A stretch of DNA of 56,599 nucleotides from Bacillota bacterium (GTDB taxonomy: Bacteria > Bacillota > Clostridia > Lachnospirales > Anaerotignaceae), in NCBI GenBank assembly GCA_017534115.1, contig JAFWDD010000028.1, positions 1-56,599 of the forward strand. Direction: 5' to 3'. Below are positions 7,803 through 15,575 of this stretch, in pieces (the first letter of the stretch is position 1; each line of letters begins with the position of its first letter). The notes beneath the pieces were generated by a model, which worked only from the letters and a program-made list of their open reading frames with translations, had not been told where the DNA came from and ran no database searches. Both the position numbers and the translations under genes were made by a program.

Positions 7803-8732
7803 ATGTCTTATAATCTTAAAGAGCAAATGAGCAAACCAGAACGTTTCGCTCCTGGGCACCGTCTGTGCGCAGGCTGCGGAGCAGGCATCGTCTGCAGAGC
7901 CATGATGAGAGCTGTGGATCCCGAGGATAAGGCTGTTATCTGCAACGCTACTTCATGTCTTGAGGTTTCATCTTTTCAGTATCCCTATACCGCATGGGAA
8001 GATTCCTATATTCATACAGCATTTGAAAACGCGGCCGCGACGGCATCAGGCGTAGAATCGGCAATGAAAGCCATGAAGCGCAGAGGAAAGCTGAAAGGCA
8101 ATTTCAAGGTTATAGCCATCGGCGGAGACGGCGGCACATATGACATTGGTTTCCAGTCACTTTCGGGTGCGTTGGAAAGAGGCCATGATTTCACTTATTT
8201 CTGCTATGACAACGAGGCCTACATGAACACAGGAACACAGCGTTCTTCCGCAACGCCTATGTTTGCCAGCGCCACAACGACTCCCGCGGGAATCGAATCC
8301 GTCGGCAAAAAGCAGACCCAGAAGGATATTACGACAATCGCCGTTGCCCACGGAGTGCCTTATGTGGCTCAGACAACACTTTTGGGAACATTCAAAGACT
8401 TCCACCAGAAGGCAAGAAAGGCCATATACACGGAAGGTCCCGCTTTTGTAAATGTTCTTTCGCCTTGTCCCAGAGGCTGGCAGTATCCTGCGGAGCTTCT
8501 TCCGGAGATATGCAAAATGGCGGTGGAGACCTGCTTCTGGCCTATGTACGAGGTTGAAAACGGAGAATACCTTCTCACATATATGCCCAAAAAGAAACGC
8601 CCCATAGAGGACTTCATGCGTCTTCAGGGAAGATTTGCCCACTGTTTCAAGCCGGGCAACGAGTGGACCATTGAAGCCGCCCAGAAATTTGTGGACGACA
8701 GATGGGAAGCGCTTCTTAAAAAGTGCAGATAA
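7803..8732 (+). CDS. porB: 2-oxoacid:ferredoxin oxidoreductase, beta subunit (TPP-binding)
   Basis: A 309-residue beta subunit. The TPP/Mg motif is IGGDGGTYDIGFQSLSGALE, followed by YDNEAYMNTG. Cysteines in RLCAGCGAGI, NATSCLEV and SPCPRGWQ match the four ligands of the proximal [4Fe-4S] cluster of PorB. The start is ATG 7803, 8 bases after GAGGTG; an in-frame GTG at 7797 overlaps the alpha stop and is less likely. Last gene of the T-box operon, followed by a terminator. Confidence 0.92.
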   Translation: MSYNLKEQMSKPERFAPGHRLCAGCGAGIVCRAMMRAVDPEDKAVICNATSCLEVSSFQYPYTAWEDSYIHTAFENAAATASGVESAMKAMKRRGKLKGNFKVIAIGGDGGTYDIGFQSLSGALERGHDFTYFCYDNEAYMNTGTQRSSATPMFASATTTPAGIESVGKKQTQKDITTIAVAHGVPYVAQTTLLGTFKDFHQKARKAIYTEGPAFVNVLSPCPRGWQYPAELLPEICKMAVETCFWPMYEVENGEYLLTYMPKKKRPIEDFMRLQGRFAHCFKPGNEWTIEAAQKFVDDRWEALLKKCR

Positions 8733-8749
8733 AATCAGATACAAATAAA

Positions 8750-8779
8750 AAGCTTCCGATTGATTTCGGAGGCTTTTTT
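8750..8779 (+). terminator. Terminator of the oxoacid oxidoreductase operon
   Basis: AAGCTTCCGA pairs with TCGGAGGCTT (one G-U pair), followed by a T run. Confidence 0.85.
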
Positions 8780-8850
8780 GCTTTTTGGATAAAAGAACTC
8801 CCCTTCGAAACAAATCGAAAGGGAGTATTAAAGACTTAGCTGTAGTTTTC

Positions 8851-9804
8851 TTATATATTAAAGAACCCTTCAAAATCCTCTTTGATGCTTCTTGAGGTAT
8901 CGTCTCCGGCTCTTCCCGAAATGATCCAGGGCGCAGGCTGAACATCAAATGTATTTTTGGAAGAAAGATTTGCCACAGTGATTTGAATCGTGTCCACCTC
9001 GTTAAATCCGATTTCTCTGCAGAATTCGGGAGTGGAAGCCGCCGCGGTCAGGTCCAGAGTGTAAATAACGAATTCCATGTTGGGATTGAGAGTGAGAAGA
9101 AATTTCATTTCCTGCTCCATAGTGGCCGAAGCCACAAGCATTGTAACATCGGGAATAGGAAGTCCTTTCATTGTCTCCTCGTCCACATGGTCGATTATCT
9201 CAATGTTATTAAGCCCGAAATGATGAACATTGTCCTCAAGAGTTCGCCTGTCTCTTGCATTGTATTCAACGGCAATTACCGTTCCTTCGGATGCCAGAAT
9301 AGCCGATTCCACGGCAATACTTTCGCCTGAAATAACGCATATGTTTTTCTGCGGATGTATGTGCATTTTGCTTAAAAGCACCGCGCGTATTTCGGAGCCC
9401 ACATAACGAACAGAGCCAGGTGTGAAGGACTGGTTGTCCATGCCAAATTTAAATGTACTTCTGGCATGAGGATTTAAAATCAGCATTCCCGCAGAAGCAT
9501 TGATTCCTCTGTCCATCATGTCGTAGACCTTGTTCTCCTTAATAGGTCCCGAAGGGTCTGAGCCTTCGTTGTAAATAACGGTGCATTCGCCAAGGCCGGC
9601 GTTGAACATCCTGTAAAATATGTCGGGATGTCCCGCTTCTGTGAAAACAAGGACAGTACTGTGAGATTCTATTGTCGGGATGAGATTTTTGTTTTTTCTT
9701 GTAATATCTAAAATTTTTACCCTTTCCAGGTCAACCTTCGTGTTATCGGAAAAATACTGAAGCCACGAAAGAATATTGCTGTTTGTAAAAAGATTGTTTT
9801 CCAT
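8851..9804 (-). CDS. Divergent CbiE/CbiT-like (precorrin-6Y methylase-related) protein
   Basis: A 317-residue protein. The C-terminal half resembles CbiT/CobL: VRYVGSEIRAVLLSKMHIHP matches the junction where CbiE ends and CbiT begins, and GTVIAVEYNARDRRTLEDNV plus FGLNNIEIID match the Rossmann methyltransferase segment. The glycine-rich SAM loop, normally like DIGAGSGSVAIE, reads VISGESIAVE and appears shortened. The N-terminal half (VLVFTEAGHPDIFYRMF) fits a much reduced CbiE-like domain. No cobalamin synthesis genes lie nearby. It may be a repurposed or inactive paralogue; whether it binds SAM is uncertain. The start at 9804 is supported by GGAAAGGAG. Confidence 0.6.
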   Translation of the reverse strand: MENNLFTNSNILSWLQYFSDNTKVDLERVKILDITRKNKNLIPTIESHSTVLVFTEAGHPDIFYRMFNAGLGECTVIYNEGSDPSGPIKENKVYDMMDRGINASAGMLILNPHARSTFKFGMDNQSFTPGSVRYVGSEIRAVLLSKMHIHPQKNICVISGESIAVESAILASEGTVIAVEYNARDRRTLEDNVHHFGLNNIEIIDHVDEETMKGLPIPDVTMLVASATMEQEMKFLLTLNPNMEFVIYTLDLTAAASTPEFCREIGFNEVDTIQITVANLSSKNTFDVQPAPWIISGRAGDDTSRSIKEDFEGFFNI

Positions 9805-9912
9805 AAAAAATGCTCCTTTCCGTAAAACGCATTTATATTATATATAATAGCATATTCAGCATCATATTGCATTATAAAATTGAAATAATAGTAATGGAAG
9901 AAGCCGGAATTA

Positions 9913-10794
9913 TCAAACCGTTTTCCAGTATAATTTTGAGTCGGAGATCTGGAATGTCAGTATGCCCTCATCCTTCAGATAGGACAGATAGGAGCGGATG
10001 GTGCTTCCCACAAGCACATACTGATTTACATCCATAACCAAATCAAAATGCTGGAAAATTTTTTGTAATATATCCTCAAAAATAATGGGTTCCGCACAGA
10101 TATCCTTTATTTTTTTAATGATTTCCATAATCTTGTTCCTGTTTATTTCTGCCAGAGGAGAAATATCCTCTGTTGCCTCTGCATGGGAAGGAACGAAAAT
10201 ATCGGCCTTCATCTCTTTTATTTTATCCAGAGTATTCAGATATTCCCGCACGTCGTAAATAAAGAATATGTGATATTTTTTGACTATATTTTCACCGAAA
10301 AGGCAGTCTGCTAAAAATACAACATTGTCGGGAGTGCGTACTCCGACCATGTCGAAGAAATGCCCGGGCAGGGGAATTATCTCAAATCCTTCGGGGAATT
10401 CAGGGTCTTCAAAATCAGAGCATTTGCTGGGAACGGCCATGAGGAACTTGTTCCTAAGCTCTTTGAAGGGGTATCCGCCGTACAAAAACGAAGGCTCCAT
10501 AATGGGTTTTTCGGTGAAAAGCTTTTCAACGCCCGCAGAAAACACCTTGCATTCAGTGCGTTTCTGAACAAATTCGTTGCCGCCTATATGGTCCGCGTTG
10601 GAGTGGGTGTTTATGATATATTTCACATTCCATCCCAGAGGCTTCAGTGTCTTGTTAAGGACCTTTCTTCCCGCGTCTTTGTCGTTTCCCGTATCTATTA
10701 AAACCACGTCGGTTTCATTAAGTTTATAAAGCCCGATTTTCGCGGGACTGTCTATATAATATGTATTGTTTTTAATCTGTATAAGCTCGTACAT
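9913..10794 (-). CDS. MBL-fold metallohydrolase with helical C-terminal domain
   Basis: A 293-residue metallo-beta-lactamase fold protein. Metal-site motifs are visible: VVLIDTGN, then NTHSNADHIGGNEF (HxNxDH instead of the usual HxHxDH), then PLPGHFFDMVG, FLADCLFGE and VPSHAEATED. The C-terminal 75 residues look like a winged-helix dimerisation segment (DVNQYVLVGSTIRSYLSYLKDEG) as in some MBL hydrolases. The Asn for His change is, as I recall, shared by a clostridial subfamily rather than being a local mutation. Substrate unknown. Start ATG 10794 follows AAGGAGGAG. Confidence 0.85.
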   Translation of the reverse strand: MYELIQIKNNTYYIDSPAKIGLYKLNETDVVLIDTGNDKDAGRKVLNKTLKPLGWNVKYIINTHSNADHIGGNEFVQKRTECKVFSAGVEKLFTEKPIMEPSFLYGGYPFKELRNKFLMAVPSKCSDFEDPEFPEGFEIIPLPGHFFDMVGVRTPDNVVFLADCLFGENIVKKYHIFFIYDVREYLNTLDKIKEMKADIFVPSHAEATEDISPLAEINRNKIMEIIKKIKDICAEPIIFEDILQKIFQHFDLVMDVNQYVLVGSTIRSYLSYLKDEGILTFQISDSKLYWKTV

Positions 10795-10818
10795 AAAAAC
10801 TCCTCCTTGTACTCATTA

Positions 10819-10847
10819 ATTATACATTTTCAAAGAATACTTTTCAA
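10819..10847 (-). promoter_or_regulatory. Promoter of the MBL gene
   Basis: On the minus strand TTGAAA (10847-10842) and TATAAT (10824-10819) have 17-base spacing, a strong sigma-A match. Confidence 0.75.
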
Positions 10848-10859
10848 TACATTTCAGGT

Positions 10860-10888
10860 TTGACAAAAGGTAATGTATTTGTTATCTT
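10860..10888 (+). promoter_or_regulatory. Promoter of yedF
   Basis: TTGACA (10860-10865) and TATCTT (10883-10888) have 17-base spacing. It is followed by GGAGG ahead of the ATG at 10921. Confidence 0.75.
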
Positions 10889-10920
10889 TTCATTAGGAAA
10901 TACATACGGAGGTAACAGCT

Positions 10921-11523
10921 ATGAGATACATAAACGCTCTTGGAAAGCAATGTCCAATGCCTGTGGTAATGGCAAAAAAGGAGATTGATACGGGTTTAAA
11001 GGAGTTTGTTATTGCGGTGGATAACGAGACCGCGGTAGAAAATCTGAAGCGTCTTGCCGCAAATTCAGGTATGAGCGCAGAGGTTTTGGAAAATGAAGGG
11101 CACTATAAGGTGCATTTTAAGGAAATGGCGGAATCCGAAAAAGAGCAGGCGTGCGTCCTGATGCCGGAATTAATGGAAAGACCCAAGGATTATGTAATGT
11201 TTTTCGGCAAAAATTATGTTGGAGAAGGGGCTCTTGAGCTGGGATTCAGTCTCATCAAAATGATGCTCTATACTCTTGCGGAAAGCGAAAACTTTCCTTC
11301 TGCGGTGCTTTTCATGAACAGCGGAGTTAAGATTCCTTCCGGTGATGACGAACAGTCCATAGAAAGTCTTAAAACTTTGGAGTCCAAAGGCTGTCAGATC
11401 CTTGTGTGCGGAACTTGTCTCAATTATTACGGAATAATGGAAAAACTGAAAGTAGGCCAGGTCAGCAATATGTACGATATACTGGGGAAAATGCAGGAAG
11501 CTGGCAAGGTGATTACCGTTTAA
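10921..11523 (+). CDS. yedF: YedF-type selenium metabolism protein (TusA + DsrE-like domains)
   Basis: A 200-residue two-domain protein. The N-terminal TusA/SirA domain (1-75) has the sulfur-carrier motif GKQCPMPVVMAKKE with its reactive Cys. The C-terminal DsrE/F-like domain (about 92-200) has VMFFGKNYVGEGALELG and the cysteine pair in ILVCGTCLNYYGI. This fused architecture defines the YedF family tied to selenium-dependent molybdenum hydroxylases. A carrier role for sulfur or selenium is inferred from the TusA fold. It converges on the selD-yqeB-yqeC operon and has its own promoter and terminator. Confidence 0.9.
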   Translation: MRYINALGKQCPMPVVMAKKEIDTGLKEFVIAVDNETAVENLKRLAANSGMSAEVLENEGHYKVHFKEMAESEKEQACVLMPELMERPKDYVMFFGKNYVGEGALELGFSLIKMMLYTLAESENFPSAVLFMNSGVKIPSGDDEQSIESLKTLESKGCQILVCGTCLNYYGIMEKLKVGQVSNMYDILGKMQEAGKVITV

Positions 11524-11539
11524 AAGCGAATACAAAAAA

Positions 11540-11572
11540 GGGAAGACTGTATGTCTTCCCATTTTATATTTT
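11540..11572 (+). terminator. Terminator of yedF
   Basis: GGGAAGAC (11540-11547) pairs with GTCTTCCC (11553-11560) around a five-base loop, followed by an AT-rich T tract. Confidence 0.8.
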
Positions 11573-11573
11573 T

Positions 11574-11625
11574 GAGCCCGAAGGGTGTGCGGTGGTCAAG
11601 GGCGAAGCATAAATCGCCAGTGGGT
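11574..11625. repeat. Intergenic hairpin repeat, copy 1 (degenerate)
   Basis: Contains GGTCAAGGGCGAAG, matching the core GGTCAAGGGGCGAAG of the better copy at 35162-35287, plus a preceding CCGAAGGG hairpin-like unit. The similarity to the other copies is partial. It lies between the convergent genes yedF and selD. Confidence 0.45.
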
Positions 11626-11695
11626 TGCATAATGAAAATGGCTGTTAAAATAGATTAATTTCCCGTGAGGCGTCAGCAAATACAAAAAGCCCTTT

Positions 11696-12730
11696 TTAAA
11701 TGAGTTTGATAAGCTTATCGCCTTGGATTTCAGTTATTTTTCCTATGATCCTTGCGCCCGGCAAGGCCTCGTAAAGCTCCGCAAAAAGCTTGTTGGCGTC
11801 TTCAGGCGCCGCTGCCATGAGAAGTCCTCCGGATGTCTGAGGGTCGAATAAAATATCCTGAAAATACAGGCTTTTATCTCCGGCATCCACATATTTTTCG
11901 GCAAATTCCCGGTTTCTGTACATTCCTTCGGGAATGATGCCGATTTTCGCAAATGACACTGTCTCCGGCAGTATATTTAAGTTTTTGGTATAGATTTCGG
12001 CTCCTTTTTCCGAGCCCAGACACATTTCGGAAAGATGCCCCATAAGCCCGAACCCTGTAACATCCGTGCAGGCGTGAACATTGTATTTCACCATTATATC
12101 TCTTGCTGTTTTGTTCAGACTCGTCATGTTTTTTATCAGAGCCTTCAGCGTGTTTTCCGAAATCAGTTCCGCTTTTACAGCCGATGTAAGTATTCCGGAA
12201 CCGAGAGGTTTCGTCAGAATCAGTACATCTCCGGTCTCAGCTCCCGCGTTGGTCAGAATCTTATTGGGATTAACGAATCCCGTAACAGTAAGCCCGTATT
12301 TGGGTTCTTCGTCAAATATGCTGTGTCCGCCGCAAATTACGGCTCCCGCTTCAAAAACCTTGTCATATCCGCCTCTTAAGATCTCGTTCACCGTTTCCCT
12401 GGGCATATCCTTTGGAATACACATAACGTTGAGCGCGATCTTCGGCTCTCCGCCCATGGCGTATATGTCCGAAAGTGCGTTGGCCGCGGCAATCTGCCCG
12501 AAAACATAGGGATCGTCGGCTATAGGCGGGAAAAAGTCGATTGTCTGCACGATTGCCAGCTCATCGCTTATTTTATAGACCGCCGCGTCATCGCTTTTGT
12601 CAAATCCAACAATAAGATTTTCGTCATATTTTATTTTCAGTCCGGTAAGAATTTCCGAAAGCTCCTTGGCGCCCACCTTTGCGCCGCATCCGGAACAGCT
12701 GGAAAGCTTGGTAAGTTTAATAGAATCCAT
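11696..12730 (-). CDS. selD: Selenide, water dikinase
   Basis: A 344-residue SelD, which makes selenophosphate from selenide and ATP. The active-site segment SSCSGCGAKVGAKELSEIL aligns with the E. coli motif around Cys17 and Lys20; the catalytic position is Cys15, encoded by TGC, so this is not a selenoprotein. Further motifs are SDDAAVYKI, TIDFFPPIADDPYVFG, ANALSDIYAMGG, TDVTGFGLMGH and FDPQTSGGLL. It overlaps yqeB by one base in a selD-yqeB-yqeC operon (transcribed yqeC first). With no selA or selB in view, the selenophosphate probably serves labile selenium for a molybdenum hydroxylase, as in organisms with orphan selD; the rest of the genome must be checked. Confidence 0.95.
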   Translation of the reverse strand: MDSIKLTKLSSCSGCGAKVGAKELSEILTGLKIKYDENLIVGFDKSDDAAVYKISDELAIVQTIDFFPPIADDPYVFGQIAAANALSDIYAMGGEPKIALNVMCIPKDMPRETVNEILRGGYDKVFEAGAVICGGHSIFDEEPKYGLTVTGFVNPNKILTNAGAETGDVLILTKPLGSGILTSAVKAELISENTLKALIKNMTSLNKTARDIMVKYNVHACTDVTGFGLMGHLSEMCLGSEKGAEIYTKNLNILPETVSFAKIGIIPEGMYRNREFAEKYVDAGDKSLYFQDILFDPQTSGGLLMAAAPEDANKLFAELYEALPGARIIGKITEIQGDKLIKLI

Positions 12731-13506
12731 TATTTTTTCCTCAAAATCGCCTCTAATACACCGCCGGCTACGCTCAGAGCCTTGTCAGATACGGTGTAAC
12801 AGTTTTCAATATTTCCTCTGGGGTCCACGTCTCCGCTTTTCATACCTTTATAAACGCGGGTTCCTGTCGGCAGAATTCCCCGCAGAACCCCGTCAATAAG
12901 AGCGAAAACGGGCTCACCATCCACATGCCCGACAATATCGCCTTTTTTCACAATATCTCCGATTTCGGCCTTCTGGACAAAAATGCCGTCCTTTGACGCC
13001 CGAATCAGCCTTTCCCATGTGAATCCTTCAATATTTCCGGGAATTCCCGTGTTTGGGATAGCGGAACCATTGTCAATAACTCTCCCCAGAGTATGGCCTC
13101 TTTTCGTCTCAACCACAAAATGGCAGTCCTTTCCGGCGGTGAATCCAGGACCGACACCGATTACAGCAGGAGCGTCTGCAATGTTTGTTCCTGTGTTTTT
13201 TTTCGCCAGAATCGCGTCCACCAGTACATCGGGTTTTATGCTTTTCAGGATCTCGCATTTCTCATCCGCCACAACGGCAATATTGCCTTTTTCAACAATA
13301 TCAAGTGCTTTTTCGGGATTTTCGGCATATTCAGCCGTTACATCCTCAACAGTGATTTTCTTATCTATGATTGACTGGGAAAAGCAAACCGTCCGCCTTA
13401 TGGAAGTGGGGTTAGGCAGATCCGTCATTATTATTTTATATCCGCAGTGAAAAAGCCTCAGGGCAATTCCCGACGCAATGTCTCCTGCGCCCTTTATTAT
13501 AACCAT
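12730..13506 (-). CDS. yqeB: YqeB, selenium-dependent molybdenum hydroxylase maturation protein
   Basis: A 258-residue protein of the EF2563/YqeB family. It starts MVIIKGAGDIASGIALRLF, a Rossmann-type dinucleotide motif related to XdhC, and continues with VDAILAKKNTGTNI, VIGVGPGFTAGKDCHFVVET and RGHTLGRVI, then a C-terminal lipoyl-like segment (GDIVKKGDIVGHVDGEPV). The family is a marker for selenium-dependent molybdenum hydroxylases; its chemistry is not settled. It overlaps yqeC by 10 bases and selD by one base, so the three genes are translationally coupled. Confidence 0.92.
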   Translation of the reverse strand: MVIIKGAGDIASGIALRLFHCGYKIIMTDLPNPTSIRRTVCFSQSIIDKKITVEDVTAEYAENPEKALDIVEKGNIAVVADEKCEILKSIKPDVLVDAILAKKNTGTNIADAPAVIGVGPGFTAGKDCHFVVETKRGHTLGRVIDNGSAIPNTGIPGNIEGFTWERLIRASKDGIFVQKAEIGDIVKKGDIVGHVDGEPVFALIDGVLRGILPTGTRVYKGMKSGDVDPRGNIENCYTVSDKALSVAGGVLEAILRKK

Positions 13507-14159
13507 TTAAACCAGCCTTCCTTCAAAGAACCCGCAATAACAGGTGCTTTTATGAGCCGGGCCAGAACTTTTGCAAATTCAAAAGCCTCTTCCGACTCAA
13601 CCTGATTTATAAAAACGATGTCATGAAGATTTTCCGTGTTTATTATCTGCGCCGCGTCAGAAACAGAAAAGATTTCCGAAGGGGATTTGCCGAGGATTTC
13701 GCAGGCGGTTTCAGCCCTGTGGCAGACGGTTTCTATTGGTTTTCCTATGGCGTTGATCCCCATTACCAAAATTACCTTATCGGCTTCTTCCGAAATTGGC
13801 GGTTCTCCTTCTCCGTGAGCCTTAAAGGGCAGATGTTTCGATCCGTCGGCTTCCGCAAGTACATAATCGCAAAGCTCTTTCAGACGTGAAAAAGGAATCT
13901 CAGGAGCAGATAGTTTTTCATCCGAAAATAAGCTTCCAACACATATAGTGTTTGATTTTTCAAAAGCTTCGGCAATTTCATTCTCGGAACCCGCAACAGG
14001 GATATGCTCCGGAATCAGAATCTTTGCCGATGTGCACACAATAACACGGCCTTTTCCGGAAAGCTCTTTCGCCAGTTTATACATGAAAGAGGTCTTTCCT
14101 CCGCCTCCGATTATGGCCGTAATACCCTTATTTATATGGAAAATCTCCGATATACTCAT
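13497..14159 (-). CDS. yqeC: YqeC, selenium-dependent hydroxylase accessory protein
   Basis: A 220-residue P-loop protein: ITAIIGGGGKTSFMYKLAKEL carries the Walker A-like GGGGKTS, with VLAEADGSKHLPFKAH and VILVMGINAIGKPI as further family marks. It belongs to the accessory set of selenium-dependent molybdenum hydroxylases together with YqeB and SelD. The start is ATG 14159, preceded by AGGTG; an apparent extension to 14204 would run through the promoter. First gene of the yqeC-yqeB-selD operon. Confidence 0.9.
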   Translation of the reverse strand: MSISEIFHINKGITAIIGGGGKTSFMYKLAKELSGKGRVIVCTSAKILIPEHIPVAGSENEIAEAFEKSNTICVGSLFSDEKLSAPEIPFSRLKELCDYVLAEADGSKHLPFKAHGEGEPPISEEADKVILVMGINAIGKPIETVCHRAETACEILGKSPSEIFSVSDAAQIINTENLHDIVFINQVESEEAFEFAKVLARLIKAPVIAGSLKEGWFKWL

Positions 14160-14175
14160 TTTATCACCTGATTGA

Positions 14176-14204
14176 AGAATAACATTAATCAAAACCACTG
14201 TCAA
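14176..14204 (-). promoter_or_regulatory. Promoter of the yqeC-yqeB-selD operon
   Basis: On the minus strand TTGACA (14204-14199) and TATTCT (14181-14176) have 17-base spacing. Its -35 lies only 7 bases from the -35 of the divergent coaBC promoter. Confidence 0.8.
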
Positions 14205-14211
14205 TTTTTGT

Positions 14212-14240
14212 TTGACATGGGTGTTTTTATCTGTTATTAT
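14212..14240 (+). promoter_or_regulatory. Promoter of coaBC
   Basis: TTGACA (14212-14217) and TATTAT (14235-14240) have 17-base spacing, close to consensus. Confidence 0.85.
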
Positions 14241-14281
14241 GTACCCGACTTGTTGTTATATTAGAAATCAGAGGTGTTTTT

Positions 14282-15472
14282 ATGCTTACAGGAAAAACCG
14301 TTGTTTTAGGAGTTACGGGCAGTATTGCGGCGTATAAAATGGCGAATCTTGCCAGTATGCTTATTAAGCTGAACTGCGACGTTCATGTTTTAATGACAAA
14401 AAACGCTACGAATTTTATCAATCCCATAACTTTTGAGACTCTTACAAGAAATAAATGTATAGTAGATACTTTTGACAGAGAATTTGAATTTGACGTGAAG
14501 CACATAAGCCTTGCGCAGAAGGCGGATGTATTCATGATAGCTCCCGCTTCGGCGAATATAATCGGCAAAATGGCAAACGGCATTGCGGACGATATGCTTA
14601 GCACAACAGTCCTTGCGGCCGAGTGCCCCAAAATCGTGTCTCCCGCCATGAATACGCATATGTTTGATAACAGGATCGTGCAGGACAACATGAAAAAGCT
14701 GGAGGATTACGGATTTATTATAATTCCTCCCGACAGCGGCGTTCTTGCCTGCAGAGACGTGGGAAGAGGCAAGCTTCCTTCGGAAAATGTCCTTTTGGAG
14801 TACATTCTGAAGGAGATCCAGTGTGAAAAAGATCTTGTAGGAAAGAAAATACTTGTTACTGCAGGTCCCACAAGGGAATCCATCGACCCTGTAAGATATA
14901 TAACCAACCATTCCACGGGAAAAATGGGATATGCCATAGCAAAAATGGCCATGAGAAGAGGAGCGGATGTTACTCTTGTTTCCGGTCCTGCGGATCTGGA
15001 GCCGCCCATGTTCATGGAATTTGTTCCCATTGAGTCCGCTGAGGATATGTTCCGGGAGGTTACAAAAAGGTCCGATTCCTGCGATATTATAATTAAAGCC
15101 GCCGCGGTTGCCGATTTCACGCCGGAGACTGTAAGCGATGAGAAAATCAAGAAAAAAGAAGTCGGTATGACAATTCCTCTCAAGCGCACAAAGGATATAC
15201 TCAAATATCTTGGCGAGCACAAGAAGGAAGGACAGCTTCTCTGCGGATTCGCAATGGAAACATCCAATCTGGTTGAAAACGCGCGGAAAAAACTGGATTC
15301 CAAAAATGTTGACATGATTGCGGGAAATTCCCTGAGAGACACAGGCGCCGGATTCGGCACAGATACCAATAAAATCACCCTTGTAACCAGGGACGGATTA
15401 ACAGAGCTTCCTCTCATATCCAAAGAAGAGGTTGCGAATGTGATTCTGGACAAACTGATTGAAATGCTGTAA
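14282..15472 (+). CDS. coaBC: Bifunctional phosphopantothenoylcysteine decarboxylase / phosphopantothenate-cysteine ligase
   Basis: A 396-residue CoaBC for coenzyme A synthesis. The N-terminal flavoprotein (CoaC, about 1-180) shows LGVTGSIAAYKMANL, the active-site His in VKHISLA, APASANIIGKMANGIADDML and the substrate motif SPAMNTHM. The C-terminal CoaB domain (about 185-396) begins KILVTAGPTRESIDPVRYI, followed by NHSTGKMGYAIAK. It conjugates CTP-activated phosphopantothenate with Cys and then decarboxylates the product. Monocistronic, with its own promoter and strong terminator. Confidence 0.95.
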   Translation: MLTGKTVVLGVTGSIAAYKMANLASMLIKLNCDVHVLMTKNATNFINPITFETLTRNKCIVDTFDREFEFDVKHISLAQKADVFMIAPASANIIGKMANGIADDMLSTTVLAAECPKIVSPAMNTHMFDNRIVQDNMKKLEDYGFIIIPPDSGVLACRDVGRGKLPSENVLLEYILKEIQCEKDLVGKKILVTAGPTRESIDPVRYITNHSTGKMGYAIAKMAMRRGADVTLVSGPADLEPPMFMEFVPIESAEDMFREVTKRSDSCDIIIKAAAVADFTPETVSDEKIKKKEVGMTIPLKRTKDILKYLGEHKKEGQLLCGFAMETSNLVENARKKLDSKNVDMIAGNSLRDTGAGFGTDTNKITLVTRDGLTELPLISKEEVANVILDKLIEML

Positions 15473-15485
15473 ATTTGGAATTTAG

Positions 15486-15537
15486 CCCCCATTTGTTTTA
15501 ATGTATGATATACTTAAACAAATGGGGGTTTTTTATT
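15486..15537 (+). terminator. Strong terminator of coaBC
   Basis: A long stem of CCCCCATTTGTTTTA (15486-15500) with TTAAACAAATGGGGG (15514-15528), followed by a T tract. Confidence 0.9.
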
Positions 15538-15575
15538 TTTCATTTTGTTTTTTGTAATTCTCGGAGAGTGAGTTT

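Noticed and set aside
8157-8948. Long antisense open frame (263 codons) opposite the oxidoreductase beta gene
   Set aside because: It is opposite a well-supported gene, lacks a ribosome site and gives a composition-biased Ser/Arg/Cys-rich product with no recognisable motif.
12675-12690. Selenocysteine in the SelD active site
   Set aside because: The catalytic codon reads TGC (Cys) on the coding strand, not TGA, and no SECIS-like hairpin is required.
14390-15492. Antisense open frames opposite coaBC (about 260-276 codons)
   Set aside because: They are frame shadows of coaBC, run into its terminator, and have no family features.
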